From NCBI RefSeq assembly GCF_020166435.1, contig NZ_JAINZP010000017.1, positions 22,248-86,247 of the forward strand: a stretch of 64,000 nt of DNA. Direction: 5' to 3'. Shown here piece by piece: positions 9,797 through 19,429 of this stretch (its first letter is position 1; each line of letters opens with the position of its first letter). Source of the stretch: Pectobacterium versatile (GTDB taxonomy: Bacteria > Pseudomonadota > Gammaproteobacteria > Enterobacterales > Enterobacteriaceae). The notes beneath the pieces are model-generated. The model did no database searches. It worked only from the letters and a program-made list of their open reading frames with translations, and was not told where the DNA came from. A program made the position numbers and the translations under genes.

Positions 9797-10957
9797 ATGG
9801 TTTTGCAATCGACGCGCTGGTTAGCGCTGAGCTATTTCACCTACTTTTTTTGCTATGGTGTTTTCCTGCCGTTTTGGGGCGGATGGCTGAAAGGCGAGGG
9901 GCTGTCCGCTGAGTCCATCGGCATGCTGCTGGGGGCGGGGCTAGTGGCGCGCTTCGTCGGCAGTCTGGTCATCACGCCCAGCGTGAAAGATCCGTCCAAA
10001 TTGATTACGGTATTACGTGGGCTGGCGTTGCTGTCACTGGCGCTGGCCGTCGGTTTCTGGCTGGGGAATGCCTGGCTGTGGCTGATGATAGTGATGATCG
10101 GGTTTAACCTGTTTTTCGCACCGCTGGTGCCGCTGACCGATGCATTAGCCGCGACCTGGCAGCGGCAGGTCGTGATGGATTATGGCAAGGTGCGCGTCTG
10201 GGGCTCGATAGCGTTTGTTATCGCTTCTGCTGCAACGGGTGAACTGGTCGCTATCTGGGGACATCCGGCGATTCTGGCAATCCTCAGCGCGGGGCTGGTT
10301 GTGATGCTATTAGGCATGCTGCTTCGTCCCAGTGTGATGCCGCAAGCGGCAACGTCGACAGCCCAATCGGTCAACGTCACGCCGTGGAAACGATTGCTGG
10401 CCGAACCTGCGGTATGGCGCTTCCTGCTTTGCGTGTCGCTGCTGCAAGGTGCGCACGCGGCTTACTATGGTTTCAGCGTCATTTATTGGCAGGATTCGGG
10501 CTATTCCGCCTCGATTATCGGCTATCTCTGGTCGTTAGGCGTGGTTGCGGAGATTGTCATCTTTACTTTCAGCCAGCGCCTGTTCCGACGCTGGAGTGCG
10601 AGACAGCTTCTTTTGCTCTCGGCCGTATGCGGCGTGGTGCGCTGGGGCTTGATGGGCGCGACAGTGGCTCTGCCGTGGCTGATTGTGATACAGATATTGC
10701 ACTGCGGTACGTTCACCGTGTGCCATCTGGCGGCCATGCGCTTTATCGCTGCACGTACTGGTGGTGACATTCTGCGGCTACAGGCGGTGTATTCCGCGTT
10801 GGCAATGGGCGGGAGTATCGCGGTGATGACGATGGTGTCCGGTTTTCTGTTTGAACACCTGCAGGGCGGCACGTTCTGGGTGATGGCGCTGTTGGCGGTT
10901 CCGGCCCTGTTTATTCGGCCTTCTGTCAGCCACCATACTGCTGTCGAAAAGGCGTAA
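9797..10957 (+). CDS. hcaT: MFS transporter, HcaT-type
   Basis: Inner-membrane major facilitator protein, 386 aa with about 12 hydrophobic segments. It aligns by eye end to end with E. coli HcaT (probable 3-phenylpropionate permease): MVLQSTRWLAL.YFTYFF, MIGFNLFFAPLVPLTDALA, DYGKVR.WGS and LQILHCGTFTVCHLAAMR are shared. The E. coli name is used for family; the aromatic-acid substrate is not shown here because no hca catabolic genes are nearby. The ATG has AGGA eight bases upstream. It lies downstream of glyA but is separated from it by a terminator. Confidence 0.88.
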   Translation: MVLQSTRWLALSYFTYFFCYGVFLPFWGGWLKGEGLSAESIGMLLGAGLVARFVGSLVITPSVKDPSKLITVLRGLALLSLALAVGFWLGNAWLWLMIVMIGFNLFFAPLVPLTDALAATWQRQVVMDYGKVRVWGSIAFVIASAATGELVAIWGHPAILAILSAGLVVMLLGMLLRPSVMPQAATSTAQSVNVTPWKRLLAEPAVWRFLLCVSLLQGAHAAYYGFSVIYWQDSGYSASIIGYLWSLGVVAEIVIFTFSQRLFRRWSARQLLLLSAVCGVVRWGLMGATVALPWLIVIQILHCGTFTVCHLAAMRFIAARTGGDILRLQAVYSALAMGGSIAVMTMVSGFLFEHLQGGTFWVMALLAVPALFIRPSVSHHTAVEKA

Positions 10958-11000
10958 GAAATGGCGTGTACTGTCAAGATAACGTAGTGTGGTAAAAATA

Positions 11001-11015
11001 ATGTTACATTATAAC
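11001..11015. promoter_or_regulatory. Zur-like operator over the start codon
   Basis: ATGTTACATTATAAC matches 14 of 15 positions of the core Zur consensus ATGTTATANTATAAC. It coincides with the first codons of the DUF1007 gene. Zur is the zinc-sensing repressor; binding here would shut off the DUF1007-NicO pair when zinc is plentiful. Prediction from sequence only. Confidence 0.55.
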
Positions 11016-11660
11016 GCTTTGAAACGGTGGTGCGGACGGATAACGTTGCTGATGCCAGGTTTGGCATTCGGCCAGCCCGTTTTCGCTCACCCACACAGTT
11101 TTATTGATATGCAGACGACAGTTGAGAGCAAGAACGACAACATCACCGGTTTACGTATGCTGTGGACGATGGATCCCATCACGTCTGCCGACCTGTTATA
11201 TGACGCAGGGAAAGCGAAGAAGGACTCTGAAGTCTGGAAAAAGCTGGCGGCGGAAGTGATGGCAAATGTGTTAGGGCAGCACTATTTCACCGATATTTAT
11301 CGTGATGGTCAGCCCGTGAAATATGCACCGATGCCAACGGAGTATCATCTTTCCCGCAAAGGCAATCAGGCAGTACTGGAGTTTGTGCTGCCGCTGGCGC
11401 ATCCACAGCCACTGGCGGGCAAGCCTTTGCTGATTTCTACTTACGATCCTACCTACTTTGTCGATATGTCCTACCAGAATGACAAGGCCGTTACGCTCGC
11501 ACCTGCGCTAGCTTCACGTTGTAAAACCTCGCTCGTCACGCCGGAACCTAACGCTGAACTGCAATCCTATGCGCTGTCGCTGGATAAGAACGATGCGCCG
11601 GATGAAGACATGGAGCTGGGGAAACAGTTTGCACAGCGGGTGACGTTGCAATGTCAGTGA
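11001..11660 (+). CDS. DUF1007 periplasmic metal-associated protein
   Basis: About 219 aa, with an N-terminal signal peptide ending near PVFAHPH. The HPHSFID motif just after cleavage is typical of DUF1007, a family usually coded next to NicO/RcnA-type transporters and often under zinc control; a histidine-rich mature N-terminus suits metal binding. The exact biochemical role is not established. The last 10 bases overlap the NicO gene, so the two are translationally coupled. Start is ambiguous: a GTG at 10989 in the same frame is possible; the ATG at 11001 lies inside a Zur-like box. Confidence 0.8.
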   Translation: MLHYNALKRWCGRITLLMPGLAFGQPVFAHPHSFIDMQTTVESKNDNITGLRMLWTMDPITSADLLYDAGKAKKDSEVWKKLAAEVMANVLGQHYFTDIYRDGQPVKYAPMPTEYHLSRKGNQAVLEFVLPLAHPQPLAGKPLLISTYDPTYFVDMSYQNDKAVTLAPALASRCKTSLVTPEPNAELQSYALSLDKNDAPDEDMELGKQFAQRVTLQCQ

Positions 11661-12754
11661 ACCTAGGCTCGCTGCCGCGTCAGCGCCCGTTGTTGAGCCG
11701 ATTGCGCGATCTGTGGCCGCTGTGGCTGTTTTTGGTATTGCTGGCCTCGGCGTTGCATTACATCGTCGGATACTGGCCGCAAATCGTGCTGCAAAGCGCG
11801 ATCTGGCAGAAATCGCTGCATCAGCAGATGTCGCACCTGTTGCAGATGGTGGAACAGCAGCCGCATCAGGCGGGGCTGAGTCTGATGATGTTCAGTCTGG
11901 TCTATGGCGTGCTTCATGCCGTCGGGCCGGGGCACGGTAAAGTTGTCATCATGACCTATCTGGCGACGCACCCGTCGAAGCTGAAAAGCAGCCTGAAGTT
12001 GACGCTTGCCGCCTCGTTGGTTCAGGGGCTGATGGCAGTCGCGCTGGTGACCGTGGTATTAGGGATTTTGCAACTGTCGAGTCGAACGTTGCATAACAGC
12101 AGTTTCTGGATGGAAAAGGGGAGCTTCGTGCTCGTTGCGGGGCTGGGGCTACTGCTCTGTTTCCGCGCGTTGAAACAGCTGTATATCGCCCTTGTTTGGC
12201 AGCCTAAGCCCGCGACGATTTTGCGCGTGACGCCTTTGCACGTAGATTCTTTGAATGCAGCCCAGCTCAACGTACCGACCGATACACGTAGGGTACTTCG
12301 TCCGATGCCTGTGCTTTCCTCTTCTCCTCATCAGCACGATGCCGACTGTGGCTGCGGGCACCGCCATCTGCCGAGCAATGAGGAACTTGAGCGCGATAGC
12401 AGCTGGCGTACGCGTCTGATGATTGTGCTGGCGATGGGGATGCGCCCGTGCTCAGGCGCTATTCTGGTGCTGCTTTTCTCTAAAGTGATTGGCGTGTATT
12501 GGTGGGGCGTGGCCTCTGCGCTGGTGATGGCTGCCGGAACGGCAATCACGATCTCGGCACTGGCCGTGTTGGTTTTTTACTGCCGTCGCGTGGTTGAGCG
12601 CTTAGGCGCAAACCGTGCCTCGCCCGTGTGGCAACGTGCGGCTTTTTCTCTTCTAGCTTTTGCCGGCGGGCTGATTTTAGTTGGCTCTGGCGTCCTGCTT
12701 TACCTCAGTGCACAGCCCGCGATGATGGGCGGCATTCGGCCATTCTCCGGTTAA
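11651..12754 (+). CDS. NicO/RcnA-family metal transporter
   Basis: Inner-membrane transporter, 367 aa, with about six to seven hydrophobic segments. It has the family signatures HAVGPGHGKVVIMTYLATHPSK (residues ~96-117, quoted in part) and GMRPCSGAILVLLFSK, plus a cytosolic His/Cys-rich loop PHQHDADCGCGHRH at about residues 219-232. NicO members move Ni or Co; with a DUF1007 partner and a Zur-like box, zinc traffic is more likely here (inference). ATG start within the end of the DUF1007 gene. No downstream partner before the Fur-controlled gene. Confidence 0.85.
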   Translation: MSVNLGSLPRQRPLLSRLRDLWPLWLFLVLLASALHYIVGYWPQIVLQSAIWQKSLHQQMSHLLQMVEQQPHQAGLSLMMFSLVYGVLHAVGPGHGKVVIMTYLATHPSKLKSSLKLTLAASLVQGLMAVALVTVVLGILQLSSRTLHNSSFWMEKGSFVLVAGLGLLLCFRALKQLYIALVWQPKPATILRVTPLHVDSLNAAQLNVPTDTRRVLRPMPVLSSSPHQHDADCGCGHRHLPSNEELERDSSWRTRLMIVLAMGMRPCSGAILVLLFSKVIGVYWWGVASALVMAAGTAITISALAVLVFYCRRVVERLGANRASPVWQRAAFSLLAFAGGLILVGSGVLLYLSAQPAMMGGIRPFSG

Positions 12755-12821
12755 TTTTACCTTTTATTAACGCTGCGTTAAAAACCCATTGCTTCTGTTA
12801 ATCACGGCAGGATATTATTTC

Positions 12822-12843
12822 AATAATGATAACTATTATCATT
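12822..12843. promoter_or_regulatory. Fur box
   Basis: ATAATGATAACTATTATCAT is a near-perfect inverted repeat matching the Fur consensus GATAATGATAATCATTATC. It lies 30 bp before the start of the binding-protein gene at 12873, so that gene should be induced by iron starvation. Confidence 0.85.
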
Positions 12844-12872
12844 TATAACCATAATCGCAGAAGGGAATAATA

Positions 12873-14000
12873 ATGAAGAAATGGCTGTTTTCAGTCGTTG
12901 CTCTGTTGGGGCTGAGTGCTAGCGTTATCGCCAGCGCTAACCCGATTGTTATTGAAGACGTTAGTGGCAGGAAGGTAGAAATCAAATCCGAAGTGAAGCG
13001 GATTATCTTAGGGGAAGGTCGACAGATTTATCTGCTGGCTGCCTTTGATACCGAGGCACCGTTCCAGCGCGTCGTTGGCTGGCGTGACGATTTGCCGAAA
13101 GCCGATTACGACGGCTATCTGGCTTACGAAAAGCAATACCCGGAAATCAAAAAGCTGCCGACCTTTGGCGGAGCGAAAGACGGCACTTTCAACGTCGAGC
13201 AGGCATTGACGCTGAAGCCGGATTTGGTACTGATGAATCTGGAATCAAAAGCGGCGACGGATGAAGGCAAGTTGATTGAGAAGCTCAGTTCGCTGGGTAT
13301 TCCGGTTGTGTTCATCGATTTCCGCGAGAAGCCGTTTGAGAACGCAGAAAAAAGCATTCACATCATGGGCCAACTGGTTGGCAAACCACAGCGTGCGGAA
13401 GAGATTATTAAGTTCCGTCGTGAGCAGATTGAGCTTGTCACCGATCGGTTGAAGAACTATCAGGGCCCACGTCCGAAAGTGATGATTGACCGTGCAGGCG
13501 GCTATGACGAAGAGTGCTGCATGTCATTTGGTGATGAGAACTTTGGCCGCATGGTTGAGGCCGCTGGCGGTGACAACATTGCCAAAAACATCATCCCCGG
13601 CACGTTTGGTACGCTGAACCCTGAACAAATTATCAGCTCTCGCCCGGATGTGGTGGTGGTGACTGGGGCTAACTGGAAAAACTACAACACGGCGAATGGC
13701 TGGGTTGGTGTTGGACCGGGAGCCGATCAGAAGGAAGCGCTGCAACGCTTGCAAAAACTGATGGAACGCTCAGCATTCAAAACCTTGCCGGTAGCAACCG
13801 ATGGCAACGCGCATGCCATCTGGCATCAGTTCTATGACAGCCCGTATCAGTTTGTGGCGATTCAGGTATTAGCAAAATGGATGCACCCAGAACTGTTTAA
13901 GGATATCGATCCTGATGCAACGTTCCGTACCTTCCATGAGAAGTTCCTGCCGCTGCCTTATCAGCCAGGTTATTGGGTTACGCTGCCAGCGAAGAAATAA
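12873..14000 (+). CDS. Iron-type ABC substrate-binding protein
   Basis: Periplasmic binding protein of the TroA/FecB-BtuF class, 375 aa. The signal peptide (MKKWLFSVVALLGLSASVIASA) is cut before NPIV. The fold markers are present: an N-terminal VEDVSGRKVEI-like strand, KPDLVLMN in lobe one, a long linker helix near residues 165-195, and SRPDVVVVTG in lobe two. It probably binds a ferric siderophore or haem-like ligand, but the exact ligand is not readable. A strong Fur box precedes it and a terminator follows, so it is a single-gene unit with no permease or ATPase beside it. RBS AAGGGAA before the ATG. Confidence 0.85.
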   Translation: MKKWLFSVVALLGLSASVIASANPIVIEDVSGRKVEIKSEVKRIILGEGRQIYLLAAFDTEAPFQRVVGWRDDLPKADYDGYLAYEKQYPEIKKLPTFGGAKDGTFNVEQALTLKPDLVLMNLESKAATDEGKLIEKLSSLGIPVVFIDFREKPFENAEKSIHIMGQLVGKPQRAEEIIKFRREQIELVTDRLKNYQGPRPKVMIDRAGGYDEECCMSFGDENFGRMVEAAGGDNIAKNIIPGTFGTLNPEQIISSRPDVVVVTGANWKNYNTANGWVGVGPGADQKEALQRLQKLMERSAFKTLPVATDGNAHAIWHQFYDSPYQFVAIQVLAKWMHPELFKDIDPDATFRTFHEKFLPLPYQPGYWVTLPAKK

Positions 14001-14445
14001 TTCTGCCAGACAGTAAACCAGATAATGCAGTAAACCAGATATAGAAAAGCACTGAACCTCATCGGTCAGTGCTTTTTTTTGTGCTTTTTTCGCTGATTCT
14101 ATCGTCTATCAACAGCAGCATTGGCGATGTTTATTTCACCGTATTCTTTGCCCTGCCGGAAAATAAAGCAAACGTTTCCCTTCCTACAACCTCATTACAG
14201 GATCGTTAGATGTTTATGACGATCGATTATCTTACTTTGATAGATCTTGACTATTGTTTTGAGATTATTAAGTGATTTTAATGATCAATGCTATCAAGGT
14301 GTCCGCTTCTGTGGCGATAATTGAACGTGGTAAAGGTATGTCTGATTTTTATGCAAAACGTCACGTAGGGAGGGAAATACAGGTTATTCGGCATACCGGA
14401 ATCAGGAAAAAAATACGGTATAAAAATTCAAAAAATGGAGCGGTT
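14001..14445. other. Intergenic region before chemoreceptor
   Basis: Holds the terminator at 14046-14080 and then about 365 bp of AT-rich leader. An open frame begins with GTG at 14272 in frame with the chemoreceptor, but the added 58 residues do not resemble a chemoreceptor N-terminus, so I treat it as leader. I found no clear sigma-28 promoter. Confidence 0.45.
14046..14080 (+). terminator. Terminator of binding-protein gene
   Basis: Stem AAAGCACTGA/TCAGTGCTTT, with a ten-base loop and a T-run, about 45 bases past the stop codon. Confidence 0.85.
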
Positions 14446-16113
14446 ATGAATATCACGCAACGCCTGCTGTTGACGTTTTCGCTAATGTCGCTGGCGCTTA
14501 TTTCATTGGTTATTGTCACTTTATCGTTGTTATCAGGGTTCCAATCTCGTTTCGAATATGTTCAGGATAATGCGATTCCAAGCATTAAAGATTTGAACAA
14601 CTTAGTAGATAAAAGCAATTCGCTGGTGCTTTTTTTGTACCGTCATCAGACCACGGATGACGATCGCAAGCTGCCCGCGATCGAGCAGGATATTAATAGA
14701 ACCATCGAGGAAATAAAGGCGCTTAATGAGTATTACCTGATCAATGATGCCTCCAGCGAGGAGGATCGCCAACTGACCCATACAGCGATGGACCTGACCA
14801 AAAAATTACAGACGTCGCTACCTGTTTTTCTTAACGCATCAAAGGCGAATCAGAATGACGTCGCACTCGGCCTGCTTCAGGGAATGGACGGTCCGGGAAA
14901 GATCGTTCGTGATCTACTCGCCAATTACCGTAAGCAATTCGATCTGAATGTTAAAATGGGCGACGATCTACGTCAGGTGAATGAACAGATCTATGAACAA
15001 ACGTGGGTTGGCCTGTTGTCCGGTACGTTACTGATCGTATTGTTGAGCGGCTTTTTTGCGGTGAGAACCATTCTGGGCATTAGAAAAAGTTTGAATAACA
15101 TGAGTCAAACGATGGAAATCGTGAGTACTCATCTCGACCTGACGATTCAAGCGGACGATCGACGTAAGGATGAAGTGGGAAATACCGCCCGTGCCTTTAA
15201 CAGCTTGATGCAGCGGGTATCCTCTGCGCTGGCTTCGGTGAGTGCTTCATCGCAGTCGGTGAGCAGCGCGGCGACGCAAATTGCGGTGGGGAATGAAGAT
15301 CTGTCATCCCGCACCGAGGAACAGGCTGCTTCGCTGGAACAAACGGCGGCCAGTATGACGGAAATCAGTGAGACAGTGCGCCAGAACGCGGAGAACACGC
15401 AACAGGCGAGTCTGCTGGCAGGCAATGCCAGCAAGATTTCCATCAATAGTGCCGATTCCGTCAACACGATGCTGAATACGATGGAACACATTCGCACCAG
15501 CTCAGGCAAGATCACCGAGATCATTGCGCTCATCGAAGGTATCGCGTTTCAGACCAATATCCTTGCCTTGAATGCGGCAGTAGAAGCCGCTCGTGCCGGT
15601 GAGCAGGGGCGTGGTTTTGCGGTGGTCGCGGGAGAGGTGCGCACGCTGGCACAGCGGTCGTCTACGGCGGCGCGTGAAATCAAGGATTTGATTGATGCCT
15701 CAAACTCGCTGGTGTCGGCGGGCGTTGATCAAGCCAGCGATGTAGGGAAAAACATGTCGGCGATGAAGGATGCGATCCAGCAGGTGACGGATTTAGTCAA
15801 TGAAATCGCGGCGGCGACTGAGGAACAAAGCCAGGGTATCAGCCAGGTGCATCAGGCCGTTAACCAGATGGATGATGTGACTCAGCAAAATGCCTCATTG
15901 GTGGAAGAGGCGTCTGCGGCGTCGCAGTCGTTGCAGGAACAGGCAAGTACGCTGAGCCAACTGGTGGGGCAGTTCATTGTGGGACAGGTTACTCCTCTGG
16001 CGCTGGCTTCCGCTTCTGCATCCGCGCTACCTGGAATATCCGCGCCGCGTCTTGCTCCCGTGAGGAAGAAAAGTGCCGTTGCTCAGGATGAAGCGGACTG
16101 GCAGCGTTTCTAA
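14446..16113 (+). CDS. Methyl-accepting chemotaxis protein
   Basis: Inner-membrane chemoreceptor, 555 aa from the ATG at 14446 (GGAG upstream; gives the usual Tar/Tsr-like length). TM1 is at residues ~8-30, a periplasmic four-helix-bundle sensor at ~31-185, TM2 at ~188-210 ([20 protein letters not shown]), then HAMP and methylation helices. The conserved CheA/CheW hairpin tip ([20 protein letters not shown]) is present. The C-terminus DWQRF is a CheR/CheB docking pentapeptide of the xWxxF type. The ligand is unknown; the sensor is unlike that of the second receptor at 56868. The small gene at 16198 follows closely. Confidence 0.93.
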   Translation: MNITQRLLLTFSLMSLALISLVIVTLSLLSGFQSRFEYVQDNAIPSIKDLNNLVDKSNSLVLFLYRHQTTDDDRKLPAIEQDINRTIEEIKALNEYYLINDASSEEDRQLTHTAMDLTKKLQTSLPVFLNASKANQNDVALGLLQGMDGPGKIVRDLLANYRKQFDLNVKMGDDLRQVNEQIYEQTWVGLLSGTLLIVLLSGFFAVRTILGIRKSLNNMSQTMEIVSTHLDLTIQADDRRKDEVGNTARAFNSLMQRVSSALASVSASSQSVSSAATQIAVGNEDLSSRTEEQAASLEQTAASMTEISETVRQNAENTQQASLLAGNASKISINSADSVNTMLNTMEHIRTSSGKITEIIALIEGIAFQTNILALNAAVEAARAGEQGRGFAVVAGEVRTLAQRSSTAAREIKDLIDASNSLVSAGVDQASDVGKNMSAMKDAIQQVTDLVNEIAAATEEQSQGISQVHQAVNQMDDVTQQNASLVEEASAASQSLQEQASTLSQLVGQFIVGQVTPLALASASASALPGISAPRLAPVRKKSAVAQDEADWQRF

Positions 16114-16197
16114 CCTATCGCGCCGCGTGCTGCGCAGTGAAGCGGCATGCGGCCATAGGCTCGATTGACCAGTGGCGAAAGCCAAGGGAGATACGGT

Positions 16198-16521
16198 ATG
16201 GAATCGACTGAGCACAGTGCGGAAAATCTGGGGGATTATGCGTCGTTACTGACGGAATTCGAGCATATGACCGCGTTGCTTACTCAGCTAATGAAAAGCG
16301 ATTACCGCACGCTTGATCTCTATCTCAATAATTGCAGTCACCTTATTTTGCGATTTACTGCAATTTATAAACTGCTCGATAAACCAGAGTTTGAACATTA
16401 TCTGAAGCATTATGACGCGGCGCTCTACTACAACGTAAACAGCGTGGGTTTGGCATTGCGTCTGTTTGAGAACATGCTGACGAATATGCGCGATATGCTC
16501 GGTTCTGAACGCTTACACTAA
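16198..16521 (+). CDS. Small helical protein after chemoreceptor
   Basis: Not recognised. 107 aa, predominantly helical with many Leu, Tyr and acidic residues; no signal peptide and no membrane segment. The ATG at 16198 has AAGGGAG eight bases upstream, better than the earlier in-frame start at 16165. It lies 84 bp after the chemoreceptor in the same direction and may share its transcript, hinting at a role in signalling, but nothing in the sequence proves it. A 9-bp hairpin follows. Confidence 0.6.
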   Translation: MESTEHSAENLGDYASLLTEFEHMTALLTQLMKSDYRTLDLYLNNCSHLILRFTAIYKLLDKPEFEHYLKHYDAALYYNVNSVGLALRLFENMLTNMRDMLGSERLH

Positions 16522-16919
16522 TTGGGAGTAATTATCCTATCAGTCAGGTCGTTTTGGCCTGACTGAATTACTGAGATGCATCCTTCTTTCCACACTCTCT
16601 GGCCAGTTCTTCTGCTATTACTTGTAAGGTGCAGCTAATGGAGTGGGGAAGAAGCACCCAAAGCGAGCGTGTTGGATATCGGTAGCCTTTTGCGTTGTGG
16701 TGCAAATCTTCTAACAGGTAAATGGTGTGTGGGAGATGATGCCTGCACTGGGGCTGTTTTGTGGTAAAGCCCAGCTCAGGCTTACAGGGAGGTACTTATA
16801 GCATTTTTACGATAGTCTATTAATCGCTCAACGTACTTTGTCAGCAACAGCAGGCTGGGGAAATACGGCCTGCTTGCATGTAGAGATGATTAACGGACCA
16901 AGCTTATTGGTTGGTGAAT
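16522..16919. other. Intergenic region with hairpins
   Basis: No gene. A perfect hairpin TCAGTCAGG/CCTGACTGA at 16540-16566 is probably the end of the upstream transcript, although it lacks a T-run. A second, imperfect hairpin near 16741-16779 pairs GCCTG with CAGGC and TGGG(G)CT with AGCCCA. Between 16570 and 16900 nothing else is recognisable. Confidence 0.4.
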
Positions 16920-17495
16920 TTATTGACTGATAGCGCTTCCTGGTGTTTCGCCACCGGTTCCCGTCACTGTTTTGTGTTTTGCTAGATATTGATGCTGGAA
17001 AATGCACATACGGATTGCATTGCGGTATTCGCCGTTGACGAAAAATTCGTGAATCAGTTTGCCTTCTACCTCAAACCCTAGTTTGCTGTAGATGTGGATC
17101 GCTTTCTTGTTTTCTTTATCCACAATTAAATACAGCTTGTAGAGATTCAATACTGAAAAACCGTAATCCATCGCCAGCTTGGCCGCCGCGCTGGCGTAGC
17201 CTTGGCCTTGATAGGCGGGATCGATAATAATCTGAAACTCCGCGCGCCGATGGATATGGTTAATTTCCACCAGCTCAACCAGACCTACCTTGGTTTGCTC
17301 GTGTTCAATAATGAAGCGCCGTTCGCTCTGGTCATGAATATGCTTGTCGTACAAATCGCTGAGTTCGACAAAGGCCTCGTAGGGCTCTTCAAACCAATAA
17401 CGCATCACACTGGCGTTGTTATCCAATTGATGCACAAAAGTGAGATCGTCTCGCTCCAGCGGTCGTAGCCGAACGGAACTGCTCGTACCGGACAT
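16920..17495 (-). CDS. speG: Spermidine N1-acetyltransferase
   Basis: GNAT-family enzyme that acetylates spermidine and spermine with acetyl-CoA, limiting polyamine toxicity, for example in the cold. 191 aa; residues 5-180 are nearly colinear with E. coli SpeG, including the allosteric N-terminal part [19 protein letters not shown], the acetyl-CoA loop [17 protein letters not shown], and [18 protein letters not shown]. The C-terminal ~15 residues ([16 protein letters not shown]) differ from E. coli. Single gene, with its promoter in the 258-bp gap to purN. Confidence 0.96.
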   Translation of the reverse strand: MSGTSSSVRLRPLERDDLTFVHQLDNNASVMRYWFEEPYEAFVELSDLYDKHIHDQSERRFIIEHEQTKVGLVELVEINHIHRRAEFQIIIDPAYQGQGYASAAAKLAMDYGFSVLNLYKLYLIVDKENKKAIHIYSKLGFEVEGKLIHEFFVNGEYRNAIRMCIFQHQYLAKHKTVTGTGGETPGSAISQ

Positions 17496-17707
17496 AGTGA
17501 ATCCTTAATTGATAAGAGAGACGTGAAACGGCATCGCCGAGATCACGCAGGCATGAATATGCCAACGTTAGTATAACAGCGAAGCGTTCTGTGTCTCATA
17601 TTCAATGAGAAATGGCGAATATTTAAAGCGTAAAGAGGGAGAAAATAAATGGTGATGATTTGCGAGTAGGTGTCGAAAGTAAGAAGCAAGTGAATAAGGA
17701 ATGAGCA

Positions 17708-17733
17708 GTAAGGCTCCACGGGAGAGCCTTACT
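17708..17733. terminator. Hairpin after purMN
   Basis: TAAGGCTC/GAGCCTTA stem-loop 20 bases beyond the purN stop. There is no strong T-run, so its role as the purMN terminator is tentative. Confidence 0.4.
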
Positions 17734-17753
17734 ATTATGACGAACTAACAGTA

Positions 17754-18392
17754 TTACTCGGCGGCATAACCTTGTGGGGGAATACGCACGCTGTCCAGCC
17801 AGGCTTCATTATCACGCATCACCAGTCTGCCGTTCAGGAACCAGTTGATGACCATCGGATAAATCGTGTGTTCGTGCGTTTTAACACGCTCACTCAGGCT
17901 CTCTTCCGTGTCGTCACTGAACACAGGCACTTTCGCTTGCAGAACCAGTGGGCCGCCGTCCAGTTCATCGGTGACAAAATGAACGGATGTCCCATGCTCC
18001 CGATCGCCATTTTCCAGCGCCTTGCGGTGCGTGTGCAGGCCGGGATATTTGGGCAGCAGAGAAGGGTGAATGTTCAGCATTTTGCCGGCAAACTGGGCAA
18101 CAAATTCTGGGCTAAGAATCCGCATGTAACCTGCTAAGATCACCAGCGCGGGTTCATATTGCTCAATTTCGTTTGCCAGTGCGGCATCAAATGCAGCACG
18201 GTCGGCAAAGTCTTCAGGGTTCAGGACGCACGTAGGAATATTCGCGTTCTGTGCGCGTTCTAGCCCGTAAGCTTCCGCATTATTACTGAATACGGCGACG
18301 ATCTTTCCTTTAAGGCGTCCGTTCTTACAGGCGTCGATTAACGCCTGTAAGTTGCTTCCATGACCTGAAATCAGCACAACGATGTTTTTCAT
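17754..18392 (-). CDS. purN: Glycinamide ribonucleotide formyltransferase
   Basis: Third step of purine synthesis: formyl transfer from 10-formyl-THF to GAR. 212 aa, normal length. Visible motifs are the N-terminal ISGHGSNLQALIDAC phosphate loop, catalytic Asn/His in NIHPSLLPKYPG (about 106-117), and the Asp in FVTDELDGGP (about 144). The start overlaps the purM stop by one base, so the two are translationally coupled. Confidence 0.97.
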   Translation of the reverse strand: MKNIVVLISGHGSNLQALIDACKNGRLKGKIVAVFSNNAEAYGLERAQNANIPTCVLNPEDFADRAAFDAALANEIEQYEPALVILAGYMRILSPEFVAQFAGKMLNIHPSLLPKYPGLHTHRKALENGDREHGTSVHFVTDELDGGPLVLQAKVPVFSDDTEESLSERVKTHEHTIYPMVINWFLNGRLVMRDNEAWLDSVRIPPQGYAAE

Positions 18393-19429
18393 CAGTTAAT
18401 AACCACTGCGTCTCCGGCATCGGTTTGAGTAATGACGCCGATTTTCCATGCGTTTTCGCCGCTGCTGTTGAGTAATGCAACGGCCTCGTCTGCCTGTTCG
18501 GCTGGCAGTGCGATGATCATACCAACACCGCAGTTGAAAGTACGATACATTTCGTGGCGGCTGACATTACCGGCCTGTTGCAGCCAGTTGAAAACAGCAG
18601 GCCATTGCCAGCTGGATTCGTCGATCGTCGCCTGCATGCCTTCTGGCAGCACGCGCGGGATATTTTCCCAGAAGCCGCCGCCGGTCAGGTGAGAAATTGC
18701 GTGGACATCGACTTTCTCAATCAGGGAAAGTATGGACTTCACGTAGATTTTGGTCGGGGCCAGCAGGTGGTCGGCCAGCGATTTGCCTTCCAGCTCGAAC
18801 TGCTCTGGATCGGTCTTGCTGACTTCAAGCACTTTGCGCACCAGCGAATAGCCGTTTGAGTGCGGGCCGCTAGAAGCGAGGGCAACCAGAACATCGCCGT
18901 TCTGAACTTTACTGCCGTCAATAATTTCTGATTTTTCTACCACACCGACGCAGAAGCCAGCAACGTCGTAGTCTTCGCCGTGATACATGCCCGGCATTTC
19001 GGCGGTTTCGCCACCGACCAGCGCACAGCCTGATTGCTTACAGCCTTCCGCGATACCGGTAATTACGCTGGCAGCGGTGTCGACATCCAGCTTGCCCGTG
19101 GCGTAGTAGTCGAGGAAGAACAGCGGCTCAGCGCCCTGAACGACCAGATCGTTCACGCACATCGCAACCAGATCGATACCAATGGTATCGTGGCGTTTCA
19201 GGTCCATCGCCAGGCGCAGTTTGGTGCCGACTCCGTCAGTGCCGGAAACCAGAATCGGTTCGCGGTATTTTTGCGGTAAGGCGCACAAGGCACCGAAACC
19301 ACCCAATCCACCCATAACTTCCGGGCGACGGGTCTGTTTCACTACACCTTTGATACGGTCTACCAATGCATTACCCGCATCGATATCCACGCCTGCGTCT
19401 TTATAGCTGAGAGAGGTTTTGTCGGTCAC
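18392..19429 (-). CDS. purM: Phosphoribosylaminoimidazole synthetase (AIRS)
   Basis: Fifth step of purine synthesis: closes FGAM to AIR using ATP. 345 aa, typical length. The signature [16 protein letters not shown] at the N-terminus, [10 protein letters not shown] (nucleotide loop), [11 protein letters not shown] and [10 protein letters not shown] are intact. First gene of the purMN unit; a PurR site lies about 100 bp upstream. It diverges from upp, as in E. coli. Confidence 0.98.
   Translation of the reverse strand: MTDKTSLSYKDAGVDIDAGNALVDRIKGVVKQTRRPEVMGGLGGFGALCALPQKYREPILVSGTDGVGTKLRLAMDLKRHDTIGIDLVAMCVNDLVVQGAEPLFFLDYYATGKLDVDTAASVITGIAEGCKQSGCALVGGETAEMPGMYHGEDYDVAGFCVGVVEKSEIIDGSKVQNGDVLVALASSGPHSNGYSLVRKVLEVSKTDPEQFELEGKSLADHLLAPTKIYVKSILSLIEKVDVHAISHLTGGGFWENIPRVLPEGMQATIDESSWQWPAVFNWLQQAGNVSRHEMYRTFNCGVGMIIALPAEQADEAVALLNSSGENAWKIGVITQTDAGDAVVIN

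Noticed and set aside
14272..14445. 58-residue N-terminal extension of the first chemoreceptor
   Set aside because: The ATG at 14446 has a ribosome site and gives the normal length with TM1 at the N-terminus.
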